Shown one piece after another: positions 26,975 through 36,361 of a DNA stretch of 46,801 nucleotides. A model generated the notes under the pieces. That model searched no databases, was not told the DNA's origin, and saw only the letters and a program-made list of their open reading frames with translations. Made by a program: the position numbers and the translations under genes. The stretch comes from Deltaproteobacteria bacterium (GTDB taxonomy: Bacteria; Desulfobacterota; Desulfobacteria; Desulfobacterales; SURF-15). Each line of letters opens with the position of its first letter. Position 1 is the first letter of the stretch. The stretch spans positions 1 to 46,801 of the forward strand of contig JAFDFZ010000063.1 of assembly GCA_019309565.1 (NCBI GenBank), given 5' to 3'.

Positions 26975-27844
26975 TTACAACCCTCTGAGCCATTCGGGTC
27001 TTAATGGGATTTTCCCGCTCAAGGCATCGTCAATCAGCTTCAAAGTCATCTCTTTGTCCTTTGGTAGTCTTGCTTTTACGGGCAGATAATTCGACGCATG
27101 ATTCGCATGAAACAGGCCTCGGGACAGATCCGTATGCTGGATCATGGTTTTAAGCTCCCTCAGCATGTCCTCCGGCTCAATGAGGGTAAAACTTCCTGAA
27201 ATATATGCGCTGTAAAGCGGCGTTCCAGGAATGAGCATCAAACTTAGCGCGCCCACATAGTCAGGATCAATGGCCGAAAGCACCCGACCGGTCTGCTCGG
27301 CGTGAATCAGGGAGCGTTCTTTGCCGGCGATACCCAATATGACGGTTATAGACAGCTTCATTCCCGCTGCTTTCGCTTTTCGCCCGAGCACGACCATCTC
27401 TTCCGCTGACGCTCCCTTGTTGATGCTTTTAAGTGTGACATCGTCTCCTGTCTCAAGCCCCATGTAGGCAATGCCCAGGCCATTAGCACGAAGTGTTTTA
27501 AGCTCTTCAAGTGTTTTCATCTTCAGGCTTTTTGCATTGGCATACACCCCGACACGCGTAACCCACGGCAGTTGTTTCCTGATCTGTATCAAGATCTTAA
27601 GCAACCGATCCTGAGGAATGATCAGCGCATCTCCGTCGCATAGAAACACGCGTCGCTGGTTTTTGCAATAGCGGGAAGCAAAGGAGATATCTTCCATGAT
27701 AATGGAGTCGGGTTTTATTCGAAACCGCTCGCCCTTGTATGTACCGCAAAATGTGCATTTATTGCGGGAGCAGCCTACAGTAACCTGAAGCAAAATGCTG
27801 TTTGCCTCGCTGGGGGGCCTGATGATGTTTCCCTCATAATGCAT
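26975..27844 (-). CDS. Radical SAM protein of unknown substrate
   Basis: 289 residues. The cluster motif is CSRNKCTFC (C-x4-C-x2-C, near residue 29), a spacing seen in one branch of radical SAM proteins. [15 protein letters not shown], the SAM-contact region [12 protein letters not shown] and [11 protein letters not shown] follow. The TIM barrel covers most of the chain and there is no extra domain. The reaction is unknown. The MITE-like repeat A lies in its upstream region. Confidence 0.85.
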   Translation of the reverse strand: MHYEGNIIRPPSEANSILLQVTVGCSRNKCTFCGTYKGERFRIKPDSIIMEDISFASRYCKNQRRVFLCDGDALIIPQDRLLKILIQIRKQLPWVTRVGVYANAKSLKMKTLEELKTLRANGLGIAYMGLETGDDVTLKSINKGASAEEMVVLGRKAKAAGMKLSITVILGIAGKERSLIHAEQTGRVLSAIDPDYVGALSLMLIPGTPLYSAYISGSFTLIEPEDMLRELKTMIQHTDLSRGLFHANHASNYLPVKARLPKDKEMTLKLIDDALSGKIPLRPEWLRGL

Positions 27845-27886
27845 AGATATTCTCTTCTGGTGATCGTCTCTTTGTTTATTATTTAC

Positions 27887-27983
27887 TTAAGTTTCGCACC
27901 CTTAAATGCGTTGTAACGCCTTATAATGATGGCGACTTAAGATCTATTTACAATTTTACGGTAAAATATGGTGCGAAACTTAA
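27887..27983. repeat. MITE-like inverted-repeat element, copy A (97 bp)
   Basis: The ends are the perfect 14-bp inverted repeats TTAAGTTTCGCACC (27887-27900) and GGTGCGAAACTTAA (27970-27983). The inside contains GCCTTATAATGATGG on the left and CAATTTTACGGTAAAA on the right. Both ends match copy B at 37251-37549. There is no coding capacity. It sits between the divergent radical SAM and methionine aminopeptidase genes, where it could affect their promoters. Confidence 0.85.
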
Positions 27984-28230
27984 ATTATTTATAAACCCAA
28001 CGGGCACTCACTTTCAATGATAAATCATTATGTCGATCTTGTGGCGATATCCTTACCTTGAGACCAGTATAAGCGGCATTGACAGTGGGAATTGATTTAT
28101 CTATACTTTTTAAGATTTGTCGGATTCGCATTAAACGTACATTTCGTGAAAACCAGGGTCAAATGTTATATTAACAGAACAGTATCCGGATACCGGGGGC
28201 TGCAGCGGGATCTGATCGCAGGATGGAATC

Positions 28231-29118
28231 ATGAAGCACAAAATGAACAAAGTGGGCAGAAACGACCCGTGTCCTTGCGGCAGTGGGCTCAAATACAAAA
28301 GATGTTGTCTCGGTAAGAAAGAAGACGCTGTGGAAGACATCAAAGCTGTTTATGCTCAGAAATATAAAATTCGTCTAAAAGATTCAAAGGACATTGAGGG
28401 TATCAGGAAAGCGGGGCGTCTTGTTCTGGAAACGCTTGACCTGGTCGAGGCAACCATCCGACCGGGGATTACAACGGAAAAGATCGATAGGCTTGTCCAT
28501 GAATTTACAATTAAGAACAACGCAATCCCGGCGCCATTGAACTATCGGGGATTTCCCAAAAGTGTCTGTACCTCTGTTAATGAAGTGATCTGCCATGGGG
28601 TTCCTGGAAACAGGGAGCTTAATGGCGGTGATATTATCAATGTGGATGTCACCCCGATTCTGAACGGCTATTTTGCAGATGCCAGCAAAACTTTCTTTGT
28701 GGGAAACCCGGGCAAGGACGCACGGAAAATTGTTAGAGTATCTCGAGAAAGCCTCCGCATCGGGATGTCAATGGTTCGTCCCGGCAATACAATAGGGGAT
28801 ATCGGATGGGCCATTGAAAATTACGCCAACAGCCAAGGGTGCTCCGTGGTGAGGGATTTTGTCGGCCATGGCGTCGGTTTCGAATTCCATGAACCTCCAC
28901 AGATTCCTCATTTCGGGCGAAGAGGAGAAGGGATCGTCCTGATTCCCGGCATGGTGTTTACCATAGAACCCATGATCAATCTCGGCAAAAAGGACCTTTA
29001 CATTCTTGAAGACAATTGGACGGCGGTGACAAAAGACGGCTCTCTATCGGCACAGTTTGAACAAACGGTGCTGGTAACCAGCAGTGGCTTTGAGAGCCTG
29101 ACCCCTTTTGATTTATAG
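28231..29118 (+). CDS. map: Methionine aminopeptidase type I with N-terminal SEC-C motif
   Basis: 295 residues. An SEC-C zinc motif ([19 protein letters not shown]; Cys14, Cys16, Cys25, Cys26) precedes the pita-bread catalytic domain. Metal ligands are visible: Asp139 (NVDVT), Asp150 (FADASKT), His213 (GHGVG), Glu246 (TIEPM) and Glu277 (QFEQTV), plus substrate His122 (ICHGVP). It removes the initiator methionine from new proteins, and the SEC-C motif may help dock it on the ribosome. An AGGATGG site precedes the start. Nothing essential is missing. Confidence 0.95.
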   Translation: MKHKMNKVGRNDPCPCGSGLKYKRCCLGKKEDAVEDIKAVYAQKYKIRLKDSKDIEGIRKAGRLVLETLDLVEATIRPGITTEKIDRLVHEFTIKNNAIPAPLNYRGFPKSVCTSVNEVICHGVPGNRELNGGDIINVDVTPILNGYFADASKTFFVGNPGKDARKIVRVSRESLRIGMSMVRPGNTIGDIGWAIENYANSQGCSVVRDFVGHGVGFEFHEPPQIPHFGRRGEGIVLIPGMVFTIEPMINLGKKDLYILEDNWTAVTKDGSLSAQFEQTVLVTSSGFESLTPFDL

Positions 29119-29436
29119 CCGGGCTTCACCAGAAATTCTCGCTTCAGTTTCTTATTTATAAATTTTGTGTTTTTTACGGCAAAAAATTTTAAGAAGACAT
29201 TTTGATCTCCTTATTGGAATGATGCTGGTTTCTGGCCTCCGGCTCGCAGGGCTGAGCCTATGCCTCGGAGAGATACTGGATTTTTAAAGGTAACTATCCT
29301 TATTTTATCCGGATTGGGTTAAACGGTTTGCAATTCGCCTTTTGATTACACCCCCTATTCCATTTCGACATTCACTCGGACAATTGTCTGCTTTCCTGTA
29401 CCCTGTCCATTGAACCTTCGCCCATAAAATATGTGA
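29119..29436. other. Non-coding gap after map
   Basis: AT-rich, no supported gene. A modest hairpin at about 29240-29275 (CTCCG...CGGAG with inner GCT/AGC) is followed by ATTTTTAAAGG. It might terminate the map transcript, although it lies about 130 bp past the stop. Confidence 0.35.
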
Positions 29437-29464
29437 TTGACAAACGAAAACTTTATCTTATGGT
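29437..29464 (+). promoter_or_regulatory. Candidate sigma70 promoter before the CULT relic and Lon gene
   Basis: TTGACA (29437-29442), 16 bases, then TATGGT (29459-29464). It would drive a transcript covering the CULT-domain relic and the Lon-family gene. The -10 is only a moderate match. Confidence 0.45.
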
Positions 29465-29504
29465 TTCTTAGAAACAAATGCGTTGCGGGTGAGGGATAAC
29501 GGGA

Positions 29505-29814
29505 ATGATTTTTGTGCAGAGCTTCTTGGAAGGGATCGGTGGAAACGGTTCAAAAGCATTCCAGTGCGCTTTTTGTGAAGGGTTGATAAGTTCCTCGGAT
29601 AGGTGATTTTCACACATTCTACGCCTGTCCCGGCGCCGTAGCCGTCGGTGATGCCACCGATGCCGACACCTGGTTTCCCGGTTATAAATGGACGATGGCT
29701 TTCTGTCGTTTTTGCGGTCAGCACATTGGCTGGTATTATGAACGGATTTCCATGTTCGAGCCAGCCCCTGAGTTCTGGGGAATTCTGGTGTCCAATATCG
29801 TGAGCAAGCCTTAA
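29505..29814 (+). pseudogene. CULT-domain (cereblon-like) protein relic
   Basis: From the ATG at 29505 the frame reads through FQCAFCEGLISSSDR to a TGA at 29604. One base along, the frame continues as DFHTFYACPGAVAVGD, then TWFPGYKWTMAFCRFCGQ, HIGWYYERISM and stops at 29812-29814. Two CxxC zinc pairs (CAFC, CRFC) and three tryptophans spaced 6 and 14 residues apart reproduce the ligand cage of cereblon CULT domains (Trp380, Trp386, Trp400). About 20 residues between the first CxxC and the cage seem missing, so a deletion and a frameshift have broken it. It ends 38 bp before the Lon-family start codon. Confidence 0.8.
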
Positions 29815-29852
29815 GAAAGAACCAATTTTCACTTATTATGGAGGAATCGAGC

Positions 29853-32300
29853 ATGCCAAAGAAATCTTCGGAAGTTCCCATAAACGAACTTCGCGCCAGT
29901 ATAGACCCAAATTCATTGCCCTTTGAAAACACCGGTGCTCTGGAACTTCCCACTGAAAAGATTTTCGGTCAGGAAAGGGCCAGCGATGCCATCAAGTTCG
30001 GAATGGGCATTAAGGTGGATAATTATCACATATTCGTTGCCGGCCCTGCCAAAGCGGGGCTGACTTACACCGCCAGAACGTATCTGGAAGAGCAGGCAAA
30101 AAAAGAATCCACCCCACCGGACTGGTGCTACGTATTTAATTTCAAAGAACCCGACAGCCCCAAATGTTTGAAGATTTCAGCGGGAAAGGGGAAAGAACTC
30201 AAAAAAGATATGCATGAGCTCATCGATGTGCTCCAGGCAAAAGTTCCTGAAGTCTTCGACAGCGATGATTACCGTGAGAGAATAAAGGTAATGAAGTCGG
30301 AGGTGGAAAATAGGCGAAGAAAAATCATAGAAGAATTAACCCGGCAGGCCTTGAATGAAGGTTTCATACTTCAGGTCTCTCAAGCGGGAATGGTGTTGAT
30401 CCCGGCATCGGCAAAAGGGCATCCCATGTCCCAGGAGGAGCTGGCACAACTGGGCTCTGAGGAAAAACAGGCGCTTAGGGAAAAAAGCGACGCGTTTCAG
30501 CAAAAAATGAAGGAAGCAGCCAAAAAGATTCGAGAAGAAGAAGCAGAGGCAAAAAAACAAGAAGATCGGTTGAAAAGCGAAGTGGCTCTTTTCGTCGTCG
30601 AACAGCATCTGGAAGGATATCTTGAGAAATATAAACAAGAGCCGGAGGTAATCGCATATCTTGGAGAGGTGCAGAAAAATATCGTTGAAAATATAGATGA
30701 TTTTGCTCAAAAACCGGAAAGCCAACAACCGGCGATTCCGCATTTCGGGGCACTGAGCAAAGAATCAATCTTCAGGAAATACGACATCAATGTTATCGTA
30801 GATAATTCAGAGACCAAAGGAGCGCCGGTCATCATTGAATCAAACCCCACCTACCCGAATCTTTTTGGTACCATCGAACGACAGGCTCTGTTCGGGGCGT
30901 TGTTTACGGATTTCACCATGATCAAACCCGGCGTGCTGCATAAAGCCAACGGGGGATATCTGATCATGAAGGCCCTTGATTTGCTGAAATGGTATTTGTC
31001 CTGGGAAGCTTTAAAACGGGCACTGAGAGACCGGAAAATACGCATCGAAGACCTCGGAGAGCTATACGGCATTTTCAGCACGAAAACCATCCGCCCGGAG
31101 CCGATTCCACTGGATATCAAGATTGTTTTGACGGGTGACCCCTATTTGTTCGAACTGCTCCATTGTTACGACGACCGGTTTCCGAAATTGTTCAAGGTCA
31201 AAGCGCACATGAACGATCGAATGGACCGAAAAGATCAGACCACACTGCAGTTCGCTCAAATGATCGCAAGATTTTGCACAGAGAAGCAGCTCCGTCACAT
31301 GGATCGATCAGGGGTGGCGCGTATCCTGGAGTACAGCATGGAACGTACCGAGGAGCGAGACAAACTGACGCTTGAGCTTGGTGACATCAGTGATTTGATT
31401 GAAGAGGCGAATTATTTCGCAGCTCAGAATCAAAATGAGTTCATTCAGGGCAAACATGTGGAACAGGCTGTTCAGAAGCGAATCTTCAGATCCAATCTGC
31501 TGGAAGAACGGGTTAAGGAACTGGTGGAAAAAGATGTTTTCTGGATTGAGACAGACACTTACAAAGTCGGGCAAATCAATGGACTATCGGTCCTGATGAC
31601 CGGAGACTATGAATTTGGCAAACCTAACCGTATTACCGCCACCATTTCGGTGGGTCGGGAGGGTGTGATCGCCATCGAAAGGGAATCGAAGATGAGTGGA
31701 AATATTCACACCAAGGGTGTGATGATCCTGACCAGTTTCTTAAGAGAAAGATTCGCTCATAACAAGCCGCTTTCTCTTACAGCAACCTTATGCTTCGAGC
31801 AAAGCTACGGGTTGGTTGAAGGTGACAGCGCATCCAGCACGGAACTTTTCGCCCTGCTCAGTGCTCTGGCACATGTGCCTATATATCAAGGCATTGCGGT
31901 AACAGGATCTGTAAGTCAGAAAGGGGAGATTCAATCCGTCGGTGGGGTTACCCGAAAAGTGGAAGCATTTTATGATATCTGCAAACACAAGGGACTTAAC
32001 GGACGTCAGGGCGTTATTATTCCACAAAAAAATATTCGCAACCTGATGCTGAAACAGGAAGTGATCGACAGCGTTAAAGATGGCCGGTTTCATATATGGG
32101 CTATTAATACCGTTGAAGAAGGCATTGAAATATTGACAGGAATGGAAGCGGGAAAGCTGCAGCCAGACGGAACGTATCCGGAAGGTACTTTATTTAGAAA
32201 GGTGGATGAGCGATTTCTTGAAATGGCTGAACTCGTTCGCAGATTCGGCAAAGAGGAAGAAGTTAAAACCACACAGAGAACAAAGGACGATTCGACATGA
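29853..32300 (+). CDS. Lon-family (LonB-like, AAA_32 type) ATP-dependent protease
   Basis: 815 residues from the ATG at 29853, which has GGAGG eight bases upstream. The N-terminal AAA+ region has an atypical P-loop, FVAGPAKAGLTYTA, without the usual lysine. A helical insertion (about 150-260) is rich in Glu, Lys and Gln. The Lon protease domain carries the catalytic pair Ser659 (GDSASS) and Lys702 (GVTRKVEAF), 43 residues apart as in E. coli Lon. There is no LON-N substrate-binding domain. It is a cytoplasmic protein-degrading machine, although ATP use is uncertain given the P-loop. It lies in an operon with the BFN-domain gene 10 bp downstream. Confidence 0.92.
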   Translation: MPKKSSEVPINELRASIDPNSLPFENTGALELPTEKIFGQERASDAIKFGMGIKVDNYHIFVAGPAKAGLTYTARTYLEEQAKKESTPPDWCYVFNFKEPDSPKCLKISAGKGKELKKDMHELIDVLQAKVPEVFDSDDYRERIKVMKSEVENRRRKIIEELTRQALNEGFILQVSQAGMVLIPASAKGHPMSQEELAQLGSEEKQALREKSDAFQQKMKEAAKKIREEEAEAKKQEDRLKSEVALFVVEQHLEGYLEKYKQEPEVIAYLGEVQKNIVENIDDFAQKPESQQPAIPHFGALSKESIFRKYDINVIVDNSETKGAPVIIESNPTYPNLFGTIERQALFGALFTDFTMIKPGVLHKANGGYLIMKALDLLKWYLSWEALKRALRDRKIRIEDLGELYGIFSTKTIRPEPIPLDIKIVLTGDPYLFELLHCYDDRFPKLFKVKAHMNDRMDRKDQTTLQFAQMIARFCTEKQLRHMDRSGVARILEYSMERTEERDKLTLELGDISDLIEEANYFAAQNQNEFIQGKHVEQAVQKRIFRSNLLEERVKELVEKDVFWIETDTYKVGQINGLSVLMTGDYEFGKPNRITATISVGREGVIAIERESKMSGNIHTKGVMILTSFLRERFAHNKPLSLTATLCFEQSYGLVEGDSASSTELFALLSALAHVPIYQGIAVTGSVSQKGEIQSVGGVTRKVEAFYDICKHKGLNGRQGVIIPQKNIRNLMLKQEVIDSVKDGRFHIWAINTVEEGIEILTGMEAGKLQPDGTYPEGTLFRKVDERFLEMAELVRRFGKEEEVKTTQRTKDDST

Positions 32301-32310
32301 TGGAGGTGGA

Positions 32311-32769
32311 ATGATGACATCTACAGATATGATCCAAATCAACGAAGTTCAACTTGAATCAGATCCCAACCGAGGGAATATGGTGATCTTAAGAGAGCAT
32401 CAAGAGGCAGATCGCTACTTTGTCATGTTTATCGGCGATGCCGAGTTTACAGCCATTGCCAAGGAAAAGGGCCTGATACAGCCACCCAGGCCACTTACCC
32501 ATGAGCTCTATTTGTCGATAATGGAAAAACTGAACACGGAATTTCTTCGTGTTGAAATCTACGATATCCGCAACGATACATTCTATGCGAACGTATATCT
32601 CAAAACCGATGGCGTGGAACATTCCGTCGACAGCCGGCCCAGCGATGCGGTTGCACTTGCTTTGAATCGAAGAATTCCCATTCTGGTTCGCCACGATTTG
32701 TTCCGCCGAAAACTTACAGAGGAACAGGTTAAAGAATACCAGGATGTGGTGAAAACCGTGAAGTTCTAA
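32311..32769 (+). CDS. BFN-domain (DUF151) bifunctional nuclease-like protein
   Basis: 152 residues from the ATG at 32311, with GGAGGTGG immediately upstream. The domain fills the chain: VMFIGDAEFTAIAKEKGL, ELYLSIMEKLNTEFLRVEI, then the conserved DSRPSDAVALALNRRIPIL. Plant and bacterial BFN proteins have been reported to have DNase and RNase activity, but most are uncharacterised. Close coupling to the Lon-family gene suggests shared expression. Confidence 0.88.
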   Translation: MMTSTDMIQINEVQLESDPNRGNMVILREHQEADRYFVMFIGDAEFTAIAKEKGLIQPPRPLTHELYLSIMEKLNTEFLRVEIYDIRNDTFYANVYLKTDGVEHSVDSRPSDAVALALNRRIPILVRHDLFRRKLTEEQVKEYQDVVKTVKF

Positions 32770-32789
32770 AACGGATATCACTCCCGTTC

Positions 32790-34268
32790 TCAGGAAACAG
32801 ATAGCATTTCAAGCATCCTGCAAAGCAGCCGCACCCCGAAGCCGGTTCCTCCGGCACCGCAATAAGCAGACTGCTTCTTGATATAAGAAGGGCCGGCGAT
32901 ATCAAGGTGGGCCCAGCGAGTGCCATCGACAAATTCCGACAAAAAAAGCGCAGCGGTGATAGCGCCTCCCCATCGGCTGTCGCCAATGTTTCGCAAATCT
33001 GCAAAATCGCTCTTTAGCATTTCTTTGTAATCTTCCGGAAGGGGCAGCCGCCAGCACCGTTCATGGGTTCTCTCACTGGCCTTTGAAATGATCTGCGCCA
33101 ATTCCTCGTCCATGGTAAATGCTCCCGCTATTCTCTGTCCAAGAGCCACCATACATGCACCGGTAAGAGTGGCAAGATCGATAAGCACATGGGGTTTGTA
33201 AGTCTTTATGGCGTAAGAGATGGCATCAACCAGGATGAGCCTGCCCTCGGCATCTGTGTTTGCGATTTCAATAGTCCTGCCGTCGAAACTTGTGACTATG
33301 TCTCCCGGACGGGTTGCCGTTGCCGATGGCATGTTTTCTACGATGGGCATCAAACCCACAACACGGGTTTTCGATTTCAGCCTGGCAAGCGTAATGAGTG
33401 TAGCCGCCACCGCTGCTGCGCCCGACATGTCGGATTTCATATGATCAAGAGAGCCGGAAGGCTTTAAATTGATTCCTCCCGAGTCAAAGGTAACCCCTTT
33501 TCCCACAAGTGCTATGGTTTTTTTGGCTCCCGCAGGGCGATACTCCAGTATGACCATGCAAGGTTTGCTTCTGCTTCCAGCGCCTACAGCCAGCAGTGCG
33601 CCGAATTTGTTTCTTTTAAGCGATTTTTCATCCATCACGGTGATGTTGAGTTTTTCTTTTTCAGCAATCTGCGTAATGGATCTTGCAAACTGATCGGGTT
33701 TTTTGTCATTAGAAGGCATGCTTACCCAGTCCCTTGCCAGGATGGTTCCCTGGCAGATGGTCTCTACCCGGCTTACCAGCGGCTCATTTGCCTCTACCGC
33801 CGACGGTTGCACCAGCAGACGAATCGATGCGAGTGGCTTAAGTTTCTTTTCTTTTTTGTATTTATCGAAAAGATGATTGCCCAGAACGGAACCTTCGCCG
33901 AGCGCCTCTATTAATTCACACAATTCCATCTTGAGTATTTCGGGGGCCGGAACCGCAATCACTATCTGCGACAGCCCTTTTTTGATACAGTGCTTAACAG
34001 CTTCACCGGCCGATATCCGCAAAGATTCGCCCTCTGTTTTTTTCAGCTGGCCAAGGCCAAACAGGATCACCCGATGGATTTTGGTGCCGGAGGGCCGATA
34101 AAGGGTGACCTCTTCTTTAGAACTTCCTTTGAAGCCGGTAAGTCGTTTTGCTTCTTTAACCAGTTTTATTACGGTTTTCTGCTTATGAATTTCCTTATCT
34201 TCACATACCGGGATAACCAATGTTCCCACTTTTTCTTTCGTAATATCAACTGTCGTTAAATTAAGCAC
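32790..34268 (-). CDS. pepA: Leucyl aminopeptidase (M17, PepA)
   Basis: 492 residues. The N-terminal M17 domain is weakly conserved and the C-terminal catalytic domain is clear: VGKGVTFDSGGINLKPS (Lys and Asp metal/substrate residues), MKSDMSGAAAVAATL, the signature NTDAEGRLILVDA and LATLTGACMVALG. It forms a hexamer with two metal ions per subunit and cleaves N-terminal residues from peptides. The gene converges with the BFN gene, 20 bp between stops. It is complete. Confidence 0.95.
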   Translation of the reverse strand: MLNLTTVDITKEKVGTLVIPVCEDKEIHKQKTVIKLVKEAKRLTGFKGSSKEEVTLYRPSGTKIHRVILFGLGQLKKTEGESLRISAGEAVKHCIKKGLSQIVIAVPAPEILKMELCELIEALGEGSVLGNHLFDKYKKEKKLKPLASIRLLVQPSAVEANEPLVSRVETICQGTILARDWVSMPSNDKKPDQFARSITQIAEKEKLNITVMDEKSLKRNKFGALLAVGAGSRSKPCMVILEYRPAGAKKTIALVGKGVTFDSGGINLKPSGSLDHMKSDMSGAAAVAATLITLARLKSKTRVVGLMPIVENMPSATATRPGDIVTSFDGRTIEIANTDAEGRLILVDAISYAIKTYKPHVLIDLATLTGACMVALGQRIAGAFTMDEELAQIISKASERTHERCWRLPLPEDYKEMLKSDFADLRNIGDSRWGGAITAALFLSEFVDGTRWAHLDIAGPSYIKKQSAYCGAGGTGFGVRLLCRMLEMLSVS

Positions 34269-34316
34269 GGTTCCAGTCTCCTTAATTTACCAAGATAATT
34301 CTGTTTTTAACCACGC

Positions 34317-35333
34317 TCAGCCCAGCAGGTTCTCCACCCATTGAAGGTTTTCCTTAATCAGCTCCGGTATGGGCAGGCCGTACGGGCAGCGGGTTAAGCA
34401 TTCTCCACATTCAGAACAGCTTCGAGCCTTTTCGATAATTCCTGCACGAGGTTTTCTGGTTAGAACTGCGGCACCCATACGTTTAACCTGAGAGCGAACC
34501 CCCAAAATGGCCTGTATCGGGATCCCCTCTGTACACGGCTGACAGTAATCACAGCGTCTGCAAAAATTCTTGTCATATTCACGGTGGACATTTTCGATGA
34601 CCCTATTATCCGATTCATCCAGACTGTGTTCACCAAGATAGACTTCCCAATTCTCATCAAAAAGCTTCTTGTTCTCAACCCCGCAGATAACCAGAATTCC
34701 CTCGTGGGACAGAACGTATTTCAATGCCTGCTTCGGGTATTCGATAACCCCTCCGGACATGGGTTTCATGGCGATAACACCGATATTTTTTTGCAGTGCT
34801 TTGGGGATTATCTTCTCTTTGGCTTCGTATTCCAAAAAACTAAAGCAGACCATGATGGTATCAAAATACCCGTCGCCCACGGCTCTTTCCAAAACATCCA
34901 AACTGTGTGCCGTTATCCCAATGTGACCAATGAGGCCCTGTTCTTTTGCCTGGTTCAGTCCCTCAAGTGCACCACCCGTTGAGACGATAGATGAATATTC
35001 CTCTTCCTTTACGAAATGGCATTGGTAGATGTGGATATAATCTCTTTTAAGTTCTCTTAAACTGATCTCAATATCCGATAAGATTCCTTCTTTTGTGCGT
35101 TCCTTGGATTTCGTGGCCAGCACGACCGGCTTATCGGTTTGCTTGAGTGCAAGACCGATCCGTTTTTCGCTTGTGCTGTAAGCTCTGGAAGTATCGATAA
35201 AATCCATGCCTTTTTCTACAGCATAACGCACGGTTTCCACTGCCTGATTTTCATCCACCCGCTGGATGGGGATACCGCCAAAACCGAGTTTTTTTACGCG
35301 AAGGCCTGTTCTTCCAAGGGTAATTTGTTTCAT
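34317..35333 (-). CDS. Aldo/keto reductase with C-terminal 4Fe-4S motifs
   Basis: 338 residues. The AKR TIM barrel begins MKQITLGRTGLRVKKLGFG and shows DFIDTSRAYSTSEKRIG with the catalytic Asp and Tyr, then Lys in VVLATKSKE. His is in YQCHFVKEEE, as in the family. The C-terminus has two cysteine groups, CRRCDYCQPC (near 258) and CSECGECLTRCP (near 308), typical of a subgroup of anaerobic AKRs of unknown substrate. The next genes upstream are LarE and a siroheme-type protein in the same direction, with a 164-bp gap. Confidence 0.92.
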   Translation of the reverse strand: MKQITLGRTGLRVKKLGFGGIPIQRVDENQAVETVRYAVEKGMDFIDTSRAYSTSEKRIGLALKQTDKPVVLATKSKERTKEGILSDIEISLRELKRDYIHIYQCHFVKEEEYSSIVSTGGALEGLNQAKEQGLIGHIGITAHSLDVLERAVGDGYFDTIMVCFSFLEYEAKEKIIPKALQKNIGVIAMKPMSGGVIEYPKQALKYVLSHEGILVICGVENKKLFDENWEVYLGEHSLDESDNRVIENVHREYDKNFCRRCDYCQPCTEGIPIQAILGVRSQVKRMGAAVLTRKPRAGIIEKARSCSECGECLTRCPYGLPIPELIKENLQWVENLLG

Positions 35334-35497
35334 GATTCTCTCCTGTTTATAAATAAACCAGCTGCCGACTTGAAGCCGTAAGCTTTCATGAAACTGACAG
35401 GAAACACCCGAAAGAGGTGACGCGCTGTGATTTTAAGAATAAAAACAAAGATGATCAACGGGTATTGAATTTGATCGCTTCCTCGGGTACACATCTG

Positions 35498-36361
35498 TCA
35501 CCGTTCTTTTGATTTCAGGCTCAAATTAAGGGATCCACTCTTAAATCCGTCCAGATCAAGGGAAACATAAATAAAACCAATCGAACGGAATGCTTCAACG
35601 ATCTTTCCTCTATGCTCAAGAACCCTCTGAAAGTCATGGGGCTGCACCTCGATTCTGGCAACATCTCCGTGATGCCGAACCCTGAGTATTCGTAATCCGA
35701 GATCATACAGGAGGTTTTCAGCCTTTTCAACTTGAGACAGTTTTTGCACCGTTACTTTCTCTCCATACGATATTCTGCTGGACATGCACGGCATGGCAGG
35801 TTTGTCTGCGATACTCAAACCGTAATATGTACAGATAGCGCGAATCGTCTTTTTATCAATACCCAGCTCTACATAGGGTGCAAGGATGGATTCCTCGCGG
35901 GCTGCCTGAATTCCCGGGCGATGATCACCCAAATCATCGATATTTGCCCCATAAAACAACGGCCACGGAGGGGCCTGAAGGGATGTTGCGATATGTTGCT
36001 GAAGTTGTTTTAGTTTGTCGAAAAGGGCTTTTTTACAATAATAACACCGGTTTTCCTTGTTCGCCTGATACAGGGGATTCTGCATTTCGTTTGTTTGTAT
36101 GATTTTAAGCGGAATGTTGTGGTGTTTTGCAAAATCAAGCGCATTCTGGTATTCCCTGCGCGCAAGGGAAGCACTGTCTGCAAGAACTGCTACCATTCGA
36201 TCACCAAGTGCTCGATATGCCGCATAGGCAAGCAATGCACTATCCACCCCACCGCTGTATGCAACGATTGCTCCAGGTTGCTTTAAAAAATATTGTTCAA
36301 GTTGTTCTGCATTGATTTGAGAAATGTTCTGAAAGCTCTTGGTTTCCGAAGTTGGTTTCAA
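35498..36361 (-). CDS. larE: ATP-dependent sulfur transferase LarE (nickel-pincer cofactor type)
   Basis: 287 residues. LarE adenylates and sulfurates the pyridinium precursor of the nickel-pincer nucleotide, the cofactor of lactate racemase LarA. The PP-loop SGGVDS is at 36-41. Three cysteines are visible: Cys106 and Cys109 in NRCYYCKK and Cys192 in AMPCMSSR. The last corresponds to the sacrificial Cys of lactobacillar LarE. The three-cysteine set fits the variant reported to hold a 4Fe-4S cluster and act catalytically. Its ATG overlaps the stop of the upstream siroheme/ferredoxin gene by four bases. LarA, LarB and LarC are not in the window. Confidence 0.9.
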   Translation of the reverse strand: MKPTSETKSFQNISQINAEQLEQYFLKQPGAIVAYSGGVDSALLAYAAYRALGDRMVAVLADSASLARREYQNALDFAKHHNIPLKIIQTNEMQNPLYQANKENRCYYCKKALFDKLKQLQQHIATSLQAPPWPLFYGANIDDLGDHRPGIQAAREESILAPYVELGIDKKTIRAICTYYGLSIADKPAMPCMSSRISYGEKVTVQKLSQVEKAENLLYDLGLRILRVRHHGDVARIEVQPHDFQRVLEHRGKIVEAFRSIGFIYVSLDLDGFKSGSLNLSLKSKER

